Below the pieces are notes generated by a model that did not search any database, had not been told where the DNA came from, and saw only the letters and a list, made by a program, of their open reading frames with translations. A stretch of 64,000 nucleotides of DNA, from NCBI GenBank assembly GCA_905182195.1, contig CAJJAW010000002.1, forward strand, positions 186,001 through 250,000, read 5' to 3'. Position 1 is the stretch's first letter; each line of letters begins with the position of its first letter. Below, one piece after another: positions 38,669-47,339 of the stretch. The DNA is from Alphaproteobacteria bacterium UBA4588. GTDB lineage: Bacteria; Pseudomonadota; Alphaproteobacteria; Rhodobacterales; Rhodobacteraceae. A program made the translations under genes and the position numbers.

Positions 38669-39433
38669 TCGCGCAAAAAAACTGGGGCTCTCAGGTGTGG
38701 ATTGCTTTGGTTGATATACATATCCGCCCACGTCAAAATTCGCGATCTGAGCCACGTCTGCAAGCCTGTTTTGCACCACAAAGCGCGCCATAGCGCCGCG
38801 GGCTTTTTTGGCATAGAAGCTGACGATTTTAGCTTTTCCATCTTTAAACTCTAAAAATTGGGGCGTGACAATCTTTAGAGCCAGAGCAGTCGCATCAACT
38901 GCCCCAAAGTACTCTTGGCTCGCACAGTTGATCAAAGCTTTTGATCCCGTCACCTCAGCCTGCGCATTCAAAGCTTTAGAAATATCTTGGCCCCAATATG
39001 CATAAAGTGATCCGCCCCGCTCGGTCTTCAAACGGCTGCCCATTTCAAGCCGATAAGCTTGGATTTGATCCAATGGCCGCAGCACACCATATAGCCCTGA
39101 TAAAATCCGCAGAGTGATCCTGAGCCCAGCGCATATCATCGTCACTGAAGCTCACAGCCTCGAGCCCCTGATAGGTGTCCCCTGCAAAGAGCCAAAGCCG
39201 CAGGGCGCAGAGCTTCAGCATCCGGTTCAGCTGCGTAATTACTAAACCTGTCACGGTTGAGGCTCGCCAAATTTTTGCTTATCGACATAAGTTTTTGCAA
39301 ATCCTCAACGCGAAAGTGCCCGGGCAGTTTTTACGAGGCTCATGGCGTCCTGCAAAAACTCAGGTTGTGTGAGGTCAATGCGCTCCACCGCCGACCAATC
39401 CAGCTTTTTCGCCGGTGAAATACATACCAACAT
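38624..39433 (-). pseudogene. yaaA: YaaA-family peroxide-stress protein, broken by three frameshifts
   Basis: A YaaA (DUF328) protein of about 268 aa can be rebuilt from four frames. It starts MLVCISPAKKLDWSAVERID after GGAGAG (ATG at 39433) and continues through VEDLQKLMSISKNLASLNRD, then FAGDTYQGLEA, then LRILSGLYGVLRPLDQIQAY to the C-terminus. One extra base is needed near 39309 (GCGTT), one near 39189 (CTCTTT) and one near 39114 (CACTCT). YaaA helps limit iron-driven damage under peroxide. Its SD and start are intact. It lies directly after recQ and converges with idi. Confidence 0.8.
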
Positions 39434-39469
39434 GGTTCGCTCTCCTATATCCAGTAACTCTAGCGCAGC

Positions 39470-41521
39470 TTACGCAGACTGCAAGATTTCCAAGAAATGC
39501 CGTGCCAAAACGTTCAGTGCGCGCTGAATTCATTCCCGTCATGTGCGCAAGCTGCTCCAAGCTTTTGGCCGGGCGTATTTTCGCAATATTACGCAGACGT
39601 CGCAGTAGAGCAGGCCAGACGCTTTTCTCCGTCAAATGCACGCCGCGTTCTAGCTCTTTCTGGCGCGCCACAAGCTGATCAAATACATCACCCTCAGGCC
39701 GCCCCGCCATTTTGCGGCGTGTCGGATGCACTGGGTTTCAACTCCAGTGATCACCGATAAAAACGCCTGCCCATAGCTTTCCAACTTCTTAGCACCGACC
39801 CCCCCGACAGAGGCCATCTCATCAAGCGTCGTCGGCCGACGCTCCGCCATCTCAATAAGTGTTTTATCATTGAACACTATATACGCAGGAACTTTTTGTT
39901 GTTCAGCCAAGTTCCGCCTTTTAGCTTTAAGAGCAGACAACAGCGGTGCATCTTCGTCTGACACAAGAGATTTAACCGTTGGGCGACGTTCACTAGCCGC
40001 AGCGTTGATGCTGTCTTTGCGCAGTTGGATTTCGGCCTCACCTTTTAACAAGGGCCGAGCGTTTTCGGTGAACCGTAGACCACCATGGCGCTCAGGATCC
40101 GGGCGGATCAAATCATAGCCCATCATTTGGCGGAAAATGGCTTGCCATTGTGCTTTGCTGATGGCTTTACCCACCCCGAAGGTTGGCAGCTCATTATGCG
40201 CCCGTTGCCGCACTTTTTCAGTATTGTTGCCTCGCAAAACATCAATCAAATGGCCGGCACCAAACCATTCACCCGTGCGCAAAATCGCAGACAGCGCCAT
40301 GCGGACTGGCTGTGTGCCATCAAATAACTCAGGAGGGCTGTCACAAAGATCACAGTTGTTGCAGGTAGCACCGCTCTCCCCAAAATATTTAAGTAAGGTC
40401 GTGCGACGGCAGGTCAGGGCCTCCGCTAATCCTAGCAAAGCATTCAGACGGGCATGATCAGCCATTTTGCGATCTGCAGGCGCCACGCCTTCATCGATTT
40501 GAGAGCGGCGCAAGCGAATATCATCAGACCCAAACAGCGTCAGCGTTTCGGCTGGCGCGCCATCACGACCTCCCCGACCAATTTCTTGGTAATAAGATTC
40601 AATCGACTTGGGCAAATCAGCATGCGCCACCCAGCGAATATCAGGCTTATCAACCCCCATTCCAAAGGCCACAGTTGCCACAACGATCAATCCATCCTCA
40701 CGTTGGAACCGGGTTTCTACAATTCGACGATCTTCGGCCTCCATGCCACCATGGTAATGACAGGCTGAATGCCCAGCCTCACGCAGAGCCTGAGCCAAAG
40801 TCTCAGTCTTGGCTCGCGTGCCACAATAGACAATGCCCGATTGCCCCTGTCGCAAGCCTGCAAAATTTAAGATCTGTTTGCGCGGTTGATCTTTTGCTGC
40901 AAAAGCCAAGTGCAAATTAGGCCGATCAAAGCCATGCAAAAAGCTGACCGGAGCCACCCCATCAAACAGTTTGTTGATGATTTCAGCTTGTGTTTCTTCA
41001 TCAGCCGTAGCGGTAAAGGCCGCTAAAGGTACACCCAACGCCTGACGCAACTCACCAATACGCAGGTAATCAGGGCGAAAGTCATGGCCCCACTGCGAAA
41101 CGCAATGCGCCTCATCTACTGCGATCATGCTCACGCCAACCCGCCGCAACATACCCAAGGATGAGCCAGCAGCCAGTCGCTCTGGTGCAAGGTAAAGCAG
41201 CTTCAGTGTGCCTTGCTCCAAAGCCTCCCAAACCGCGTCAGTCTCTTCAGGCGTGTTGCCAGATGTCAAAGCACCAGCACTCACCCCCACCGCTTGCAAA
41301 GCGCGTACTTGGTCTCGCATCAAAGCTATAAGTGGTGAAATAACAACCGTCACACCCTCACGCATCAGTGCTGGAAGTTGAAAACAAAGCGATTTTCCAC
41401 CGCCTGTTGGCATGATGGCCAACACATTTTGACCCTTTGTTACAGCTCGAACGATATCCTCCTGCCCAGGGCGAAAGGCGTCGAATCCAAAGACATCCCT
41501 CAGGAGGGCAGTATGGGGCAT
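39470..41521 (-). pseudogene. recQ: RecQ DNA helicase with a frameshifted C-terminal HRDC end
   Basis: A 3'-to-5' superfamily 2 helicase. The first 600 or so residues are intact: Walker A IMPTGGGKSLC, DEAH box (VDEAHCVSQWGHDFRPDYL), zinc site (TCNNCDLCDSPP), winged-helix RQC domain and a first HRDC domain. A lost base near 39730 shifts the frame after VITGVETQ, and the reading then continues HPTRRKMAGRPEGDVFDQL. Further indels near 39622, 39596 and 39490 are needed to give LACSTATLRNIAKIRP and the normal ending FLEILQSA with stop at 39470. If real, the protein would end with about 23 foreign residues and lose the last HRDC domain but keep helicase activity. Confidence 0.85.
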
Positions 41522-41536
41522 GCAGATTCCGATGAT

Positions 41537-41815
41537 TTATTGGCCGTAGTAGACCAGCGTGTATTGTAGCGCTGCCACCATCAGCAAGCCAATCAGCGGC
41601 GCAAGATCAAGCCCACCCATATTTGGAATATACTGGCGAATACGCCCATAAATCGGGTCCAAAATACGACTTAAACCCTGCCAAACTTGGCTGACAATGG
41701 CCTGATGGAGGTTGAGTACATTAAAAGAAATCAACCAGCTCATGATAAAATGAGCAACTATAAAAAACCAAATCACGTTTAGGATCATATAGGGTATCGC
41801 AAAAATAGGAGCCAT
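41537..41815 (-). CDS. YggT-family small membrane protein
   Basis: A 92-aa integral membrane protein with two hydrophobic segments (IPYMILNVIWFFIVAHFIMSWLISF and LDLAPLIGLLMVAALQYTLV). The central SRILDPIYGRIRQYIPNMGGLDLAP is the YggT signature. Family members are linked to cell division, osmotic shock tolerance or protein assembly, but no reaction is known. The ATG at 41815 follows GAGG with 6-nt spacing and is preferred over the one at 41833. It is 15 bp upstream of recQ on the same strand. Confidence 0.85.
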   Translation of the reverse strand: MAPIFAIPYMILNVIWFFIVAHFIMSWLISFNVLNLHQAIVSQVWQGLSRILDPIYGRIRQYIPNMGGLDLAPLIGLLMVAALQYTLVYYGQ

Positions 41816-41954
41816 TAGAAACCTCGATTTCATGTGTCTATGTTTATCTAATCGCTTCGGCTCGTATCGGCAAGAGACTTACGCTTAGATTATGGCCTAG
41901 GATCTTGACCTTGAAGTTTACAAAGGTGAATTGAAACAAAAATGGAGGCCTTTT

Positions 41955-42335
41955 CTGTATCCCTTTGTCCGCTTATCATGGCAGTCTTTTCTGCACCGTA
42001 AGGCAACGGCTCTCCGGGGCAGTGAAACTTATCACAGCACTCATTATTGCCTACCTTGGGATTTGGATATTTGGTTGGAGCTGAATAACGGCTGCACCCT
42101 ATCAATTTACGACATGGGCCGCTTGCCAATAGTCACCACAGACCATCTTTAAAAAGAGTTAGGCCATGATGTAGGTCCCACTGAAATTTTTGGGTTGGGT
42201 AGCCGCTTAGATCACCGCCAAAAATCTCCCACCATGGCCTCGCATGCAGATAAAACCTTAAGAAATCCTTGCCTTGACATCACCTCTCCGCCAATATCGT
42301 TGAAAGAATGGGCGGAGACCAGAATTTCTGATATG
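41955..42335 (+). pseudogene. remnant of a 4HBT-like acyl-CoA thioesterase
   Basis: The first 66 codons read YPFVRLSWQSFLHR, then THYCLPWDLDIWLELNNG, then LSIYDMGRLPI, and end early at TAA (42150-42152). This is the hallmark N-terminus of roseobacter hotdog thioesterases of about 180 aa. The expected start codon reads CTG (41955), exactly 6 nt after a GGAGG, so ATG to CTG may have occurred. Downstream, in the frame leading to the transporter, DITSPPISLKEWAETRI looks like the family C-terminus. The middle is deleted, so about 150 bp are missing. Assignment of the C-terminal part is tentative. Confidence 0.55.
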
Positions 42336-43736
42336 ATTATGCAAGAACAGTACCTTAAAAAACGCGTTCGAGGCTGGGTGATGTTTGATTGGGCCACCCA
42401 GCCGTTCTATACTCTTGGCCTTACATTTATTTTCGGTCCCTATTTCGCCAGTGTTGCAGCTGAGTATTTTCTTAACAGCGGCTTGGATTTAGCCAGCGCA
42501 AATGCCAGAGCACAAACCATTTGGTCTGGGGGACAAGCGATTGCTGGTTTATCTGTAGCAGTAATTGGGGTTTTAGCCGGAGCTTATGCAGACAGCTCGG
42601 GACAACGAGGGCCCTGGCTTTGGGCAACTTCCATCATCTTTGTAATTTGCTCATGGATGCTTTGGTTTATGGTGCCAGATGGCTCTACCATGTGGTCATC
42701 TTTAATCTTATTCTCAATTGCTTTCGTGGCCGTAGAGCTGGCGCTAGTGTTTACAAATGCCGTGCTGCCCAGTCTTGGCGACCGGTGCGAAGTGGGTAAA
42801 ATTTCAGGAAGTGGCGCTGCGTTAGGTTATATGGGCGGTATTTTAAGCCTATTCATAATGCTATTTTTCTTTTTCGACGAAACCGGCAAAACTTTCTTGA
42901 TTAGCCTTGATCCAGGGTTTGGCCTTCTAGACCCAGAGGCCCGCGAAGGTACGCGTGCAGTTGGGCCCCTTATCGCAATTTGGTTTATAATCTTTATGGT
43001 ACCTTATTTCATATGGGTGCGCGAAGACAAAACCTCAAAACGCCAAGGCGGGTTTTTTCAATCCATGAGTGCGCTACAACTGTCACTGCGAGGTATTGTT
43101 AAACGCCCCAGCCTATTCGCCTTCATGGGCTCACAAATGTTTTATCGTGATGCGTTGAATGGGCTCTACGCATTTGGCGGTGTCTACGCAGTTCTGGTGC
43201 TAGAGTGGGAACAAACACAGCTTGGGGTCTTCGGTATAATCGGTGGGATCTCAGCCGCACTCGGGACATGGATCTCCGGAAAGTATGATCATAAAATTGG
43301 CCCCCTTCCGGTAATCCATTTCCACATTATGGTACTAATCATCGTGTCTCTGTGCATAATAGGGATGTCCCGCACCCACTTTTATGGCATCGTTTTGGCT
43401 GATGGCTCCGACCTTCCAGATATTCTCTTATATGCCTGTGGCTCAGCTATTGGCGCGTCTGGCGGTGGAATATATGCCGCAAGTCGTTCAATGATGGTAC
43501 GCCATACCGACCCATCCCGCCCGACCGAGGCGTTTGGGCTATTTGCATTAGCAGGCAAAGCCACAGCATTTTTAGCACCACTTCTTATAGGAACATTTAC
43601 CTATTTTCTGAACGACACTCGCTTAGGCTTTGCGCCTATAGTGGGTCTATTCATTTTAGGCATGTTTCTACTGCGTTGGGTGAACCCAGATGGAGATCAA
43701 AAAAAATGGGAAACGTCCTCTATGCCTGCTCATTAA
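42333..43736 (+). CDS. MFS transporter, UMF1/Atg22-like family
   Basis: A 467-aa twelve-helix major facilitator protein. The N-terminal RGWVMFDWATQPFYTLGLTFIFGPYFA is the signature of UMF1/Atg22-like permeases, and NAVLPSLGDRCEVGKISGSGAALGYMGG the conserved loop after helix 5. Yeast Atg22 exports vacuolar amino acids; bacterial substrates are unknown. The frame opens at 42195, through the thioesterase remnant, so ATG 42333 (or 42339) is chosen from family alignment; neither has a strong Shine-Dalgarno. Its end overlaps the mepA start by 31 bp. Confidence 0.8.
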   Translation: MIMQEQYLKKRVRGWVMFDWATQPFYTLGLTFIFGPYFASVAAEYFLNSGLDLASANARAQTIWSGGQAIAGLSVAVIGVLAGAYADSSGQRGPWLWATSIIFVICSWMLWFMVPDGSTMWSSLILFSIAFVAVELALVFTNAVLPSLGDRCEVGKISGSGAALGYMGGILSLFIMLFFFFDETGKTFLISLDPGFGLLDPEAREGTRAVGPLIAIWFIIFMVPYFIWVREDKTSKRQGGFFQSMSALQLSLRGIVKRPSLFAFMGSQMFYRDALNGLYAFGGVYAVLVLEWEQTQLGVFGIIGGISAALGTWISGKYDHKIGPLPVIHFHIMVLIIVSLCIIGMSRTHFYGIVLADGSDLPDILLYACGSAIGASGGGIYAASRSMMVRHTDPSRPTEAFGLFALAGKATAFLAPLLIGTFTYFLNDTRLGFAPIVGLFILGMFLLRWVNPDGDQKKWETSSMPAH

Positions 43737-44626
43737 CATTAACCTTTTTAATCGGCGGGCTACCCAGTTTCTTAGTTGCACAAACGCTGGCCGATAAACC
43801 GCAAGCGCGCCCCAGCCTTGTAGCAAAAACTCTAGCTAAAGATCTATTTGGCGTGGCAGAATTGGGCTCTCAACAAAAACCACAGTCTTTTGGAGGTTAT
43901 GCAAAAGGCTGTTTAGCTGGCGGCACCGTCTTGCCAGAAACTGGCCCAACATGGCAGGCAATGCGTTTGTCACGCAACCGAAACTGGGGCCAACCAATCA
44001 CTGTTGACTATTTGCAAGATTTATCTCGCAAAGTAGCCAAACATACCCGCTGGTCTGGGATATATGTAGGTGACATCTCACAGCCACGCGGTGGGCCCAT
44101 GCTTTCTGGCCATGCCAGCCATCAGATTGGGCTAGACGCTGATATTTGGCTCTTACCTAAAACTGATAAAACCCTGACACCGGCTGAACGAGAACAAATT
44201 TCCTCCATTTCAATGCGTCGCGCGTCCGGCGCCTTTACCAATGATCAGTGGACCAAAGATCACGAAAAGGTGTTACAATTGGCCGCGTCTGATCAACGTG
44301 TAGCACGGATTTTCTTATTTCCTGGAGCTAAAGTCGCAATGTGCAAATCTGCGACAGGTAATCGATCTTGGTTGCGCAAAATTCGTCCTTGGTATGGGCA
44401 TCACTATCATTTTCATGTTCGCTTAAAGTGCCCAAAAGGACAAAATTCCTGCGTTAACCAAGCCCCACCACCACCAGGCGATGGCTGTAACGAGGCCGGA
44501 AATTGGGTGAAGCGGATCTTGAACCCGCCACCACCAAACCCCAACGCCAAGCCACGCAAACCAAAACCGCCTATAACACTTGCTCGATTGCCACACCAAT
44601 GTACCAAAGTTTTATCTGCTCTATGA
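43706..44626 (+). CDS. mepA: penicillin-insensitive murein endopeptidase
   Basis: A 306-aa LAS-superfamily zinc endopeptidase that cuts the D-Ala-mDAP cross-links of peptidoglycan in the periplasm. A signal peptide (MGNVLYACSLTLTFLIGGLP then SFLVAQT) precedes the catalytic domain. Metal-binding motifs SGHASHQIGLDADIW and WYGHHYHFHVRL supply the His-Asp-His set. The proline-rich tail NPPPPNPNAKPRKPKPP is odd and may be a linker. The ATG at 43706 lies inside the end of the transporter gene after GGAG; the frame also opens at 43676. Confidence 0.9.
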   Translation: MGNVLYACSLTLTFLIGGLPSFLVAQTLADKPQARPSLVAKTLAKDLFGVAELGSQQKPQSFGGYAKGCLAGGTVLPETGPTWQAMRLSRNRNWGQPITVDYLQDLSRKVAKHTRWSGIYVGDISQPRGGPMLSGHASHQIGLDADIWLLPKTDKTLTPAEREQISSISMRRASGAFTNDQWTKDHEKVLQLAASDQRVARIFLFPGAKVAMCKSATGNRSWLRKIRPWYGHHYHFHVRLKCPKGQNSCVNQAPPPPGDGCNEAGNWVKRILNPPPPNPNAKPRKPKPPITLARLPHQCTKVLSAL

Positions 44627-44776
44627 TGTCTCAAACGAGACTGAATTATTCCTAAATAGACCTCAGGCTCATCTTCTTTTTAAATTAACCTTGAAAGATT
44701 GCCACATGCCTCGTAGGTGGGCCCGTCAAACCTGACCAAGTCGCCGCTACCTTGGCTAAAAAACGGAACTGAAAAT

Positions 44777-45421
44777 ATGAAAAATACATACCTCCCTGGC
44801 ATTATTGCCATGGCCACCGTCGTGGTGACCTCTAACATCCTTGTACAATATCTCCTTGGAAATTGGCTGACATGGGGCGCCTTCACTTATCCGATTGCTT
44901 TTTTAATTACCGATATCATGAACCGCGTCTATGGCATTTCTGCGGCGCGGCGCGTTGTGTTTACAGGCTTTGTCGCTGGCGTTTTATGCTCTCTGATTGG
45001 CACACAAATCATGATGCAAGGGGATGGCTATACGTTCCCAGCAGTCACATTACGTGTGGCTATTGGCTCAGGCATTGCTTTTCTAGCGGCACAACTGCTG
45101 GATATTCAAATTTTTGATCGCCTGCGCAGTGGTTCTTGGTGGCGTGCACCGTTGGCGTCAACCCTGATTGGCAGCGCACTGGATACGTTTTTATTCTTTA
45201 GTATATCCTTTTCAGCCATGTTTAACGGTTTGGAAACTGCTAATATTCCAGACTGGGCTCAGGGTGCTGTGCCCCTGCTCGGCAGCGGTCCAGAATTGCC
45301 ACTTTGGACCTCTCTAGCGCTAGCCGATTGGATGGTGAAACTCGCTTTATCCTTAATAGCTTTAGTACCATTCCGAGTGTTGGTACTATATCTTGTGGAG
45401 CCATCTGAACAAAATCATTGA
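44777..45421 (+). CDS. VUT-family (YhhQ/QueT-like) queuosine-precursor transporter
   Basis: A 214-aa integral membrane protein with about six helices. Conserved marks are LTWGAFTYPIAFLITDIMNRVYG and GSALDTFLFFSISF, typical of the vitamin uptake (VUT/COG1738) family. E. coli YhhQ imports queuosine precursors (preQ0/preQ1) for tRNA modification, and that role is likely here. The ATG at 44777 is chosen because the extra 20 codons to 44717 lack family similarity. No preQ1 riboswitch fold was recognised upstream (44627-44776). It ends 40 bp before the arfB leader element. Confidence 0.75.
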   Translation: MKNTYLPGIIAMATVVVTSNILVQYLLGNWLTWGAFTYPIAFLITDIMNRVYGISAARRVVFTGFVAGVLCSLIGTQIMMQGDGYTFPAVTLRVAIGSGIAFLAAQLLDIQIFDRLRSGSWWRAPLASTLIGSALDTFLFFSISFSAMFNGLETANIPDWAQGAVPLLGSGPELPLWTSLALADWMVKLALSLIALVPFRVLVLYLVEPSEQNH

Positions 45422-45481
45422 CTTTGTGTTTTCCTCTGACAAGTTGGTGATAACTTTAACCAGCTGAAAGGAGGTGATCCA

Positions 45482-45538
45482 GTGTCAAGAAAGGTATTGG
45501 AGAATGGTGTCGTAACAGGTTTGGGGGGTACCCTCTGA
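45482..45538 (+). CDS. 18-codon leader ORF
   Basis: A GTG-started frame reading VSRKVLENGVVTGLGGTL and ending at TGA (45536-45538). It begins directly after the 16-nt anti-SD complement, with the GGAGG core 7 nt upstream, the ideal spacing. The codons are ordinary, with no run of one amino acid that would suggest classical attenuation. If real, it would be translated at very high initiation rate, and its ribosomes would sit close to the hairpin at 45547. Confidence 0.35.
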   Translation: MSRKVLENGVVTGLGGTL

Positions 45539-45613
45539 GGCAACCCTTGGTGGATGACCACCAAACTTGGGCGCAGGTGTCCTAAACGACCCGGCCTCCG
45601 CACAACTTTCGAA

Positions 45614-45641
45614 GGGCCGTCCTATCTGGGCGGCCCTTTTT
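45614..45641 (+). terminator. strong rho-independent terminator before arfB
   Basis: GGGCCGTCC (45614-45622) pairs with GGGCGGCCC (45628-45636), with one G-T pair and the loop TATCT, followed by TTTTTCTTT. The terminator lies just 21 bp before the arfB start. It must end the upstream transcript (VUT gene and leader) or act as an attenuator for arfB. Confidence 0.9.
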
Positions 45642-45661
45642 CTTTATGGCATAGTACACAC

Positions 45662-46084
45662 ATGTTACAAATTAATGATGAGATAGTGATTCACGACTGG
45701 GAGCTGACTGAAAGCTTCACCCGCTCCCAAGGGCCGGGGGGACAAAACGTCAATAAGGTCTCAACTGCGGTGGAGCTACGGTTTGAAGCGGCCCGCAGCC
45801 CAAGCCTTCCAACGCATGTGAAAGTACGACTCAAAAAACTGGCTGGCCGAAAATGGACCCTTGAAGGTGCTTTGATTGTGAGAGTGGAAGACACTCGCTC
45901 GCAAGCCCGCAACCGCGAAATTGCCCGTGACAGACTAAAAGAGTTGATCCTCCAAGCAGCCATCCGCCCAAAACGACGCATCGCAACCCGGCCAACCCTC
46001 GGATCTCAAAAACGTAGGTTGGCCAGCAAGGTCCAACGTGGCACAGTAAAATCTCTCCGTGGGAAGGTAAAAGATGACGAATGA
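45662..46084 (+). CDS. arfB: alternative ribosome-rescue factor B (ArfB/YaeJ)
   Basis: A 140-aa peptidyl-tRNA hydrolase of the class I release-factor family that frees ribosomes stalled without a stop codon. The catalytic GGQ lies in SQGPGGQNVNKVST near residue 25, and the basic C-terminal tail (PKRRIATRPTLGSQKRRLASK) enters the empty mRNA channel. The chosen ATG at 45662 gives the usual N-terminus LQINDEIVIHDWEL; the frame is open to 45554, where an ATG sits in the loop of the leader hairpin, but that start would read through the terminator. Its end overlaps the next gene. Confidence 0.93.
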   Translation: MLQINDEIVIHDWELTESFTRSQGPGGQNVNKVSTAVELRFEAARSPSLPTHVKVRLKKLAGRKWTLEGALIVRVEDTRSQARNREIARDRLKELILQAAIRPKRRIATRPTLGSQKRRLASKVQRGTVKSLRGKVKDDE

Positions 46085-47339
46085 TATAATGGCGCGCCGC
46101 GAGGCCGTATTGGGCCCAAATGTACCTACTTTCTACAAGAACCCAGTTCATTTAATCAGGGGCGAGGGGGTTTGGGCCTGGGATGCTGCGGGCAATAAAT
46201 ATCTTGATTGCTACAATAATGTGCCTCATGTGGGCCATTGTCACCCACATGTTGTGGCTGCAATTGCCAATCAAGCTTCAATATTAAATACCCATACCAG
46301 ATACCTGCACGATGGGATCATCAACTATGCTGAACGTCTCACAGCCAAGTTTCAGCCACAATTGGATCAGGTAATTATGGTCTGTAGTGGTTCAGAGGCC
46401 AATGATATTGCGCTACGGATGGCACAGGCCATGACCGGAAAAACTGGTTTAATTTCAACTGATAACACTTATCACGGCAATACGATGGCGGTGTCACAGC
46501 TTTCATCACGCAAGCCACCGATCGGGGGATATGCGGCGAACATTCGTCATGTACCCGCGCCTGATACACTCCGTCCGGTCGGGGGAACTGCAGATGGCCA
46601 AGCACAGGCCTTCGCACGTGAAATTCAAACGAAAATTGATGACTTGGAGGCGTCTGGTCACGGCTTCTCAGGTTTTCTGTTTTGCCCGACCTTTGCAAAT
46701 GAAGGCCTACCAGATTTACCCAAGGACTTCATGCTGCCTGCAGCCAAGGTGATCCATGCGGCAGGAGGGATTTTAATCTCTGACGAGGTTCAACCCGGTT
46801 TTGGCCGTACCGGTGACACATGGTGGGGCCATGATTGGCTTGGCTTATCACCAGATGTGGTGACATTGGGTAAACCCATGGCAAATGGTCACCCAGTTGC
46901 CGCAGTTGTGGCAAAATCAGAAGTTATGGCCGCATTTCGAAACGCTTTTGGGTATTTCAACACGTTTGGCGGAAACCCAGTAAGCTGTGCCGCCGCCGCA
47001 GCTACTTTGGATGTAATCGAGCAAGACAATCTTATAGAAAACGCCAAGGAAGTTGGCGCGGAATTTTTGCACAGCCTGTACAGTATCAACCATACTAGCA
47101 TTGCAAATATCCGAGGTCGTGGGCTTTTCATAGCGTTGGAGTTGGAAACCGACGGTGTTGCCGACGAAGCGCTAGCGGCCCATGTGGTTGAATATGCACG
47201 CAACAACGGCATGTTGATGGGTCGAACTGGGCGCAAGCGTAATGTGTTGAAATTACGGCCCCCTATGCCGTTCAGTGCCTCTAACGCCATAGTGGCCAGT
47301 GACATTATGGCCCGAGCCTTTAAGGCTACTAAAGTATGA
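46074..47339 (+). CDS. class III PLP enzyme, likely phospho-lyase (PHYKPL/ETNPPL-like)
   Basis: A 421-aa class III aminotransferase-fold enzyme. The PLP lysine is in TLGKPMANGHPVA, with DEVQPGFGRTGDTWWGH upstream and SGSEANDIALRMAQ near the N-terminus. The closest named relatives are ethanolamine-phosphate and 5-phosphohydroxy-L-lysine phospho-lyases, which remove phosphate and ammonia rather than transaminate. That reading fits the kinase encoded next door. GGGAAGG precedes the ATG at 46074, which overlaps the arfB end; a second in-frame ATG at 46089 is possible. Confidence 0.8.
   Translation: MTNDIMARREAVLGPNVPTFYKNPVHLIRGEGVWAWDAAGNKYLDCYNNVPHVGHCHPHVVAAIANQASILNTHTRYLHDGIINYAERLTAKFQPQLDQVIMVCSGSEANDIALRMAQAMTGKTGLISTDNTYHGNTMAVSQLSSRKPPIGGYAANIRHVPAPDTLRPVGGTADGQAQAFAREIQTKIDDLEASGHGFSGFLFCPTFANEGLPDLPKDFMLPAAKVIHAAGGILISDEVQPGFGRTGDTWWGHDWLGLSPDVVTLGKPMANGHPVAAVVAKSEVMAAFRNAFGYFNTFGGNPVSCAAAAATLDVIEQDNLIENAKEVGAEFLHSLYSINHTSIANIRGRGLFIALELETDGVADEALAAHVVEYARNNGMLMGRTGRKRNVLKLRPPMPFSASNAIVASDIMARAFKATKV

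Larger units (their letters stand above)
45460..45646 (+). ncRNA. candidate leader/small RNA upstream of arfB with a 16S-complementary segment
   Basis: A compact structured block of about 187 nt with no long gene. GAAAGGAGGTGATCCA (45466-45481) should be complementary to all 16 bases of the 16S rRNA 3' end, far longer than a normal Shine-Dalgarno. An 18-codon GTG ORF follows. A perfect 7-bp hairpin TTGGTGG-ATGA-CCACCAA lies at 45547-45564, and a strong terminator ends the block at 45614. It may be a stable sRNA, a translated leader with attenuation of arfB, or both. Family membership is not known to me. Confidence 0.5.

Noticed and set aside
44690-44776. Possible SRP RNA or preQ1 riboswitch upstream of the VUT gene
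   Set aside because: The GGTCAGG run on the minus strand lacks the SRP GGAA loop and symmetric helix, and no preQ1 aptamer core is visible.
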